From positions 62,001-126,000 of the forward strand of contig NZ_CABPSN010000010.1 of the NCBI RefSeq assembly GCF_902459565.1: a stretch of 64,000 nucleotides of DNA, given 5' to 3'. Numbering within the stretch: position 1 is the stretch's first letter; each line of letters opens with the position of its first letter. The translations under genes and the position numbers were made by a program. Below the pieces are notes generated by a model. That model did no database searches and had not been told where the DNA came from. It saw nothing but the letters and a program-made list of their open reading frames with translations. This document shows, in pieces, positions 59,725 through 64,000 of the stretch. Origin of the DNA: Pandoraea aquatica. Its GTDB lineage: Bacteria; Pseudomonadota; Gammaproteobacteria; Burkholderiales; Burkholderiaceae.

Positions 59725-61095
59725 GTGAGTGTTCATCGTATCGTTGTGGTCGGCGGCGGCGCCGGCGGTCTCGAACTCGTCACCCGGTTGGGCGACAAGT
59801 ACGGGCGTGGCAAGGACGTTCAAATAACGCTGGTCGACCGTTCCCTGTCGCACATCTGGAAACCGCTGCTGCATGAGGTCGCGGCCGGTGTCATGGATAC
59901 GGCGACGCATCAGCTCTCTTACGTGGCGCAGGCGAACTGGCATCACTTCGAGTTCGCGACGGGCGAGATGATCGGGCTGGATCGTGCGGCCAAGACCATC
60001 CGTCTGGCGGCTGTCCCGGCGGCGGACGACGAAGGCGAGGGCGATTTGCTGCCCGAGCGCACGTTGCCGTACGACACGCTCGTGCTCGCCATCGGCAGCA
60101 CGACTAACTTCTTCGGTGTTCCGGGTGCCAGGGAACACACCATTGCCCTCGATACGGTCGAACAGGCCGAGCGTTTCCGTCGCCGGTTGATGGCGGCTTG
60201 CGTGCGTGCGCAGAGCGCGGCCGAGGCGTCGGCACCGGTGGCTGCGACCGAGGCGCAGAGCGGTGGGGCGCTGCTGTCGCCGTCGGGCGCACAGCGTCCC
60301 AAGGTCAATCTCGTGATCGTCGGTGCGGGCGCGACGGGCGTGGAACTGTCGGCCGAGTTGCGCAATACCGCTGAAGTGTTGCGCTCCTACGGTCTGAAGC
60401 TCGACCCGCGTAAGGACGTGCGCATCACCATCATCGAATCGAGTCCGCGCATTCTGAAGGCGCTGCCGGAGCGTGTGTCGGGCGCGGTGGCCGGGTTGCT
60501 CGCCAAGCTGGACGTCGACATTCTGTGTGGCGATTCGGTGGCGGAAGTGCGCGCCAACGAAGTGACCCTGACCAGCGGCAAGATTCTGCCGGCGGACATC
60601 ACGGTCTGGTCGGCCGGTATTACGGCACCGCCGGTGCTCGGCACGTTGGGGCTGGACGTCAATCGTCTGAATCAGATCGAGGTGCTCCCGACGCTGCAAA
60701 GCAAGACCGATCCCGACATCTTCGCGTTCGGCGATTGCGCGAGCTGCGAGTGGCCGGAGCATGGTTTCGTGCCGCCGCGTGCGCAAGCGGCGCACCAGCA
60801 GGCGAGTTTCCTCGTGAAGGCGATCGAGGCGCGTCTGAAGGGGCAGAGCTTGCCGACGTTCACGTATCGCGACTTCGGCTCGCTGGTCTCGTTGGGCAAG
60901 TTCAGCGCGGTGGGCAACCTGATGGGCGGACTGATCGGCGGCAGCATGTTCATCGAAGGGCTGTTTGCCCGCGTGATGTACACGTCGCTCTATCGGATGC
61001 ACGTGGCGGCGCTGCACGGCGTGTGGCGAATGATGCTCGATACGGTTGCCAACCGGCTGCGTCGCTCGACGGTGCCGCGGGTGAAGCTGCATTGA
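59725..61095 (+). CDS. Type II NADH dehydrogenase (NDH-2)
   Basis: A 456-residue flavoprotein from the GTG at 59725, with GGGGAG about 9 bp upstream. The FAD loop is VVVGGGAGGLELVTRLG and the NADH loop VIVGAGATGVELSAEL. The C-terminus (MGGLIGGSMFIEGLFARVMY) is the membrane-anchoring region. It passes electrons from NADH to quinone without pumping protons. Confidence 0.92.
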   Translation: MSVHRIVVVGGGAGGLELVTRLGDKYGRGKDVQITLVDRSLSHIWKPLLHEVAAGVMDTATHQLSYVAQANWHHFEFATGEMIGLDRAAKTIRLAAVPAADDEGEGDLLPERTLPYDTLVLAIGSTTNFFGVPGAREHTIALDTVEQAERFRRRLMAACVRAQSAAEASAPVAATEAQSGGALLSPSGAQRPKVNLVIVGAGATGVELSAELRNTAEVLRSYGLKLDPRKDVRITIIESSPRILKALPERVSGAVAGLLAKLDVDILCGDSVAEVRANEVTLTSGKILPADITVWSAGITAPPVLGTLGLDVNRLNQIEVLPTLQSKTDPDIFAFGDCASCEWPEHGFVPPRAQAAHQQASFLVKAIEARLKGQSLPTFTYRDFGSLVSLGKFSAVGNLMGGLIGGSMFIEGLFARVMYTSLYRMHVAALHGVWRMMLDTVANRLRRSTVPRVKLH

Positions 61096-61135
61096 TGAGG
61101 TATCGCTGACGAAGCGTTCACATTTCACGAACGTC

Positions 61136-61172
61136 AAAGCCGCGCAGGCTGATCGCTTGCGCGGCTTTTTTT
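61136..61172 (+). terminator. Terminator of the NDH-2 gene
   Basis: Stem AAAGCCGCGCA/TGCGCGGCTTT with an 11-nt loop and a T run. Confidence 0.8.
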
Positions 61173-61356
61173 ATCCTCCGGGCCGTCATTACCCTGAACC
61201 CGACCGCCTGCCATGCAGTTTCGGAATCCTCCGAGTCATGTCGGGGTGTCGTCCGAGTGCAACCCGATTCCCTCTCTAGTAATATCCGAACGTCCGGCCT
61301 CCGGTCGGCAGTCTTCCCGAACCTTTTCTTTTTGACGCTTTCTCCTGGAGTGCGAC

Positions 61357-62232
61357 ATGTCGCAAGCGGATCTGGATAGTCTCGTACCTGAAGTTGCGCC
61401 GCGTAACCGACGCGATTTTCTGAAGACCGCCGTCGGTTCGGCGTTTGCGCTGGCGGTGCTGCCAGTGGCCGCCGAAACGATCACTACCGACACCCAAGGG
61501 CTGGACGCAGGCGAGCACATGCTCGACGTGCCCGGTATCAAGATGCCGGTGTACTACGCAAAGCCTGCCGGGAAAACGCATCTGCCGACGATCGTCGTCG
61601 TCTCGGAGATTTTCGGCGTGCATCAGCACATTGCCGACATCTGCCGTCGCTTCGCGAAGCTCGGCTATCTGGCGGTCGCGCCGGAGTTGTTCGCGCGTGC
61701 GGGCGACCCCCAATCGTTGGGCACGATTGCCGAGATTCAAACGCAAATCGTGGCGAAAACGCCGGACAAGCAAGTGATGAGCGACATCGATGCGACTGTG
61801 AAGTGGGCGGTCGCCAATGGCGGCGACGAAAAGCGTCTGGGCATCACCGGCTTCTGCTGGGGCGGACGCGTCGCGTGGCTGTACGACGCTCACAACCCGA
61901 ACGTGAAGGCGGCGGTGGCGTGGTACGGACGCATCGTCGGCGACAAGAGCGAAAGCTTCCCGCAGAACCCGATCGATATCGCTGGCAAGCTGCATGGTCC
62001 GTTGCTGGGGTTGTACGGTGGCAAGGACACGGGGATTCCGGTCGCGAGCGTCGAGCAGGCGCGCGAAGCGCTGGCCAAGGGCGATGTCGCGTCGAAGGGC
62101 TCGGAGCTGAAGGTGTTCCCGAACTCGGGCCACGCGTTCTTCGCGGATTATCGGGCGAGCTATGTCGAGGCCGATGCGAAAGAGGGCTGGAAGCTGGCGC
62201 AGGATTGGTTCAGAAAGCACGGGGTTGCCTGA
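61357..62232 (+). CDS. Dienelactone hydrolase-family protein, Tat-exported
   Basis: A 291-residue alpha/beta hydrolase. The N-terminus has a twin-arginine signal (RNRRDFLKTAVGSAF), so it is probably periplasmic. The catalytic triad is visible: Cys167 in GFCWGGRVAW, Asp in YGGKDTGIP and His in NSGHAFFADY. Similar to carboxymethylenebutenolidase of aromatic catabolism, but the substrate is unknown. A ribosome-binding site (GGAG) precedes 61357. Confidence 0.88.
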   Translation: MSQADLDSLVPEVAPRNRRDFLKTAVGSAFALAVLPVAAETITTDTQGLDAGEHMLDVPGIKMPVYYAKPAGKTHLPTIVVVSEIFGVHQHIADICRRFAKLGYLAVAPELFARAGDPQSLGTIAEIQTQIVAKTPDKQVMSDIDATVKWAVANGGDEKRLGITGFCWGGRVAWLYDAHNPNVKAAVAWYGRIVGDKSESFPQNPIDIAGKLHGPLLGLYGGKDTGIPVASVEQAREALAKGDVASKGSELKVFPNSGHAFFADYRASYVEADAKEGWKLAQDWFRKHGVA

Positions 62233-62325
62233 TCGGCGGGGTGCCGCGGGCGCGCTGTCGGCATACGGTTTGCCTGTAACGGTAAAAGCTGGTTAAATCG
62301 CCGGCTTGCCCGCGGGAGAATCACC

Positions 62326-63237
62326 ATCGACGCCATCTTTCTTTTCATCGTAATCGCCACGCTGGCCTCCGGCGTGCTGAGTCTTTTCGGGGCGGCGTCG
62401 CTGTCGCTTGGCCTGCTCTCGAAACTCATCGACAAGATGGTGAGCTTCTCGGCGGGGGTGCTGCTCGGCACGGCGTTGCTGCATTTGCTGCCGGAAAGCC
62501 TGGAGTCGCACGTCGACGCTCACGTCATCACGCGCTGGTTGCTTGGCGGACTGCTGGGCTTCTTTCTGCTGGAAAAGCTGGCGTTGCTGCGCCACAGCCA
62601 TCATCACGAAGGCGACGGACATCACCACGAGCACGGCCACGACGCGCACGAAGCGGGCAAGGGTGGCTGGATGATTCTGGTGGGCAGCGCGATCCACAAT
62701 TTCGCCGACGGCGTGGTGATTGCGGCGGCTTTTCTGACCGATCCGCGTCTGGGTGTGGCGGCGACGGTGTCGATCACGGTGCACGAAGTCGCGCACAAGC
62801 TGGGCGACTTCATGGTGTTGCTCAACGCGGGGTTCAAGCGCCGCAAGGCGCTGGTGCTGACCCTGGCGTCGAGCCTGACGGCCCTGCTGGGTGGCGTGCT
62901 CGGTTACTTCATGCTGGATCGTCTGCAAAGCCTGATTCCGTACCTGCTGGCGCTCGCGGCGAGCAGCTTCATCTACATTGCCGTGTCGGATCTCATGCCG
63001 CAGATGCAACGACGCACGTCGCCGCGCGACGCCCTGCCGCAGATCCTGCTGATCGGTGTCGGGCTGGCATTGGTGGTGTGGCTCAATGGTCATGACCACG
63101 ATCATGATCACGGGCACGATCATGACAATGGCGGAAGTGCGTTGGCGATGTCGGCGAGCGAGGGCGGTTCGGAGGGCGGGGGCAATAGTCACCGTGTGCC
63201 AGTCGCTGCGAATGGTGCGGCGGGTTCGCAGCACTGA
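62326..63237 (+). CDS. ZIP-family metal transporter
   Basis: A membrane protein of about 303 residues. Eight helices surround a His-rich cytoplasmic loop (HSHHHEGDGHHHEHGHDAHE) and a His-rich tail (NGHDHDHDHGHDHDNGG). The metal-transport helices carry HNFADGVVIAAAF and HEVAHKLGDF, typical of ZIP zinc/iron importers. The start is placed at ATC 62326, 7 bp after GGGAGA, because GTG at 62374 would begin inside helix 1 (IDAIFLFIVIATLASGVLSL). No ATG or GTG fits upstream. An ATC start is rare, so this is a judgement call. Confidence 0.85.
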   Translation: MDAIFLFIVIATLASGVLSLFGAASLSLGLLSKLIDKMVSFSAGVLLGTALLHLLPESLESHVDAHVITRWLLGGLLGFFLLEKLALLRHSHHHEGDGHHHEHGHDAHEAGKGGWMILVGSAIHNFADGVVIAAAFLTDPRLGVAATVSITVHEVAHKLGDFMVLLNAGFKRRKALVLTLASSLTALLGGVLGYFMLDRLQSLIPYLLALAASSFIYIAVSDLMPQMQRRTSPRDALPQILLIGVGLALVVWLNGHDHDHDHGHDHDNGGSALAMSASEGGSEGGGNSHRVPVAANGAAGSQH

Positions 63238-63283
63238 GTCTGGCGTCGTCGGCACGTCGTACGCACGACGTCGAGCGGTACAA

Positions 63284-63312
63284 AAAAGGGCACCTCATCG
63301 AGGTGCCCTTTT
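63284..63312. terminator. Bidirectional terminator between the ZIP gene and the sulfurtransferase
   Basis: Perfect 12-bp stem AAAAGGGCACCT/AGGTGCCCTTTT with loop CATCG, between convergent genes. Confidence 0.85.
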
Positions 63313-63345
63313 GCGTTGCGAGCCGACTTAAGTCGGCGTCGTGTC

Positions 63346-64000
63346 TCAGGGTTGTGCCCCCGTCGACACCGGACGGCGCTTGTCTGCACACCACTCGCTC
63401 CACGATCCGGGGTAAAGGCTCGCCCCGTGCAGGCCAGCCACTTCCATTGCCAGCAGATTGTGACAAGCGGTCACGCCCGAGCCGCATTGCGAGATGACGC
63501 GTTCCGGCAGGCGGTCGTGCCCGATCACCTGTGTGAACTCCTCGCGCAGTGTGGCCGCTGGCTTGAAGCGGCCGTCAGCGCCAAGATTGTCTTTGAAGAA
63601 GCGATTCTTTGCGCCCGGAATATGGCCGCCAATCGGGTCGAGGGTTTCGTTCTCGCCGCGATAGCGATCCGGTGCGCGGGCATCGATCACCAGACGCTCG
63701 TGCGACGTGAGATTGCGCTCGATGGCGGCGGCGTCTGCCGTCGTCGCCAGCGGTTCACCCGGCGCGAAATCGCCGGGTGGCGGCGCTTCGGGCGGTGCGG
63801 CATCGAGTTTGAATCCGACCGCTTCCCAGGCTTGCAGGCCGCCGTCGAGGACGGCGACCGACTCGTGTCCGAGCCAGCGCAGCAACCACCACAGGCGCGC
63901 GGCATACATGCCGCCCTGGGCGTCATACGCGACAACCTGCTGGCCTTTCGACAGGCCGCAAGCGGCGAGATGTCGAACGAGGGCGTCGCGATCGGGTAGC
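63346..64000 (-). CDS. sseA: 3-mercaptopyruvate sulfurtransferase, 3' part (right edge)
   Basis: The gene continues beyond the right edge; about 218 C-terminal residues are seen. It has two rhodanese domains in the full-length family, and the visible part contains the end of the first (VVAYDAQGGMYAARLWWLLR) and the second with active-site Cys in CGSGVTACHN, the loop of mercaptopyruvate rather than thiosulfate sulfurtransferases. It ends SEWCADKRRPVSTG. Frames starting internally at 63909 are shorter readings of the same gene. Confidence 0.88.
   Translation of the reverse strand, partial: LPDRDALVRHLAACGLSKGQQVVAYDAQGGMYAARLWWLLRWLGHESVAVLDGGLQAWEAVGFKLDAAPPEAPPPGDFAPGEPLATTADAAAIERNLTSHERLVIDARAPDRYRGENETLDPIGGHIPGAKNRFFKDNLGADGRFKPAATLREEFTQVIGHDRLPERVISQCGSGVTACHNLLAMEVAGLHGASLYPGSWSEWCADKRRPVSTGAQP

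Overview
The window reads as chromosomal DNA of a high-GC betaproteobacterium of the Burkholderiales, most like Burkholderiaceae and probably Pandoraea. The basis is the core gene set and order (polA, a DUF2782-type lipoprotein-like gene, thrB, a BPSS1780-like membrane gene, a UvrD/Rep helicase, valS, galU) and the family resemblance of the proteins; no database search was possible.

Region 1 (1 to about 6.1 kb) is the structural half of an integrated filamentous phage (inovirus). Read right to left it holds a ssDNA-binding protein, two small overlapping genes, the major coat protein, a 28-residue single-helix protein, a TspB/pIII-like adsorption protein, a DUF2523 minor coat protein, Zot (pI-like assembly ATPase) and the start of a pIV-like secretin cut by the window edge. 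A divergent small regulator lies at 4935. No replication protein or integrase is visible, so the prophage must continue left of the window.

Region 2 (about 6.3 to 17.9 kb) is an accessory island that looks lower in GC. It holds an AbiE-type toxin-antitoxin pair with a palindrome over its promoter, two unknown genes, a large HEPN protein with an ApeA-like RSKHVH motif, a decayed IS3-family element, and then the most interesting block. That block is three tandem dCTP deaminase/dUTPase-fold genes followed by a 51-codon ORF and a SLATT two-helix membrane protein. Only one of the three deaminase-fold proteins keeps the catalytic glutamate, and one carries a C-terminal membrane helix. This is a candidate undescribed nucleotide-sensing defence system. 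An Imm30-like orphan immunity gene and a hicB with a broken hicA end the island.

Region 3 (18.5 to 34 kb) is a porin followed by a 12-gene catabolic cluster on the + strand: a GntR/UTRA regulator, a five-part branched-chain-type ABC importer, a two-subunit aconitase-like hydro-lyase, HyuB and HyuA (ATP-dependent ring opening), an isochorismatase-fold hydrolase, an FAD reductase/dehydrogenase and an isocitrate-lyase-family C-C lyase, ending at a strong terminator. The chemistry suggests import of a cyclic lactam or imide, ring opening, hydration of an unsaturated diacid and cleavage to pyruvate plus a short acid.

Region 4 (34 to 64 kb) is mostly housekeeping and metabolism: aquaporin, a CoA-transferase, alaS, an MFS transporter, class II aldolase, tautomerase, threonine aldolase, a CLC exchanger, a Nudix hydrolase, tusA, galU, valS, a UvrD-type helicase, thrB, a YeeE-type sulfur transporter, a LOG-family gene, polA, NDH-2, dienelactone hydrolase, a ZIP transporter and an mercaptopyruvate sulfurtransferase cut by the right edge. 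Convergent pairs are separated by clean bidirectional terminators.
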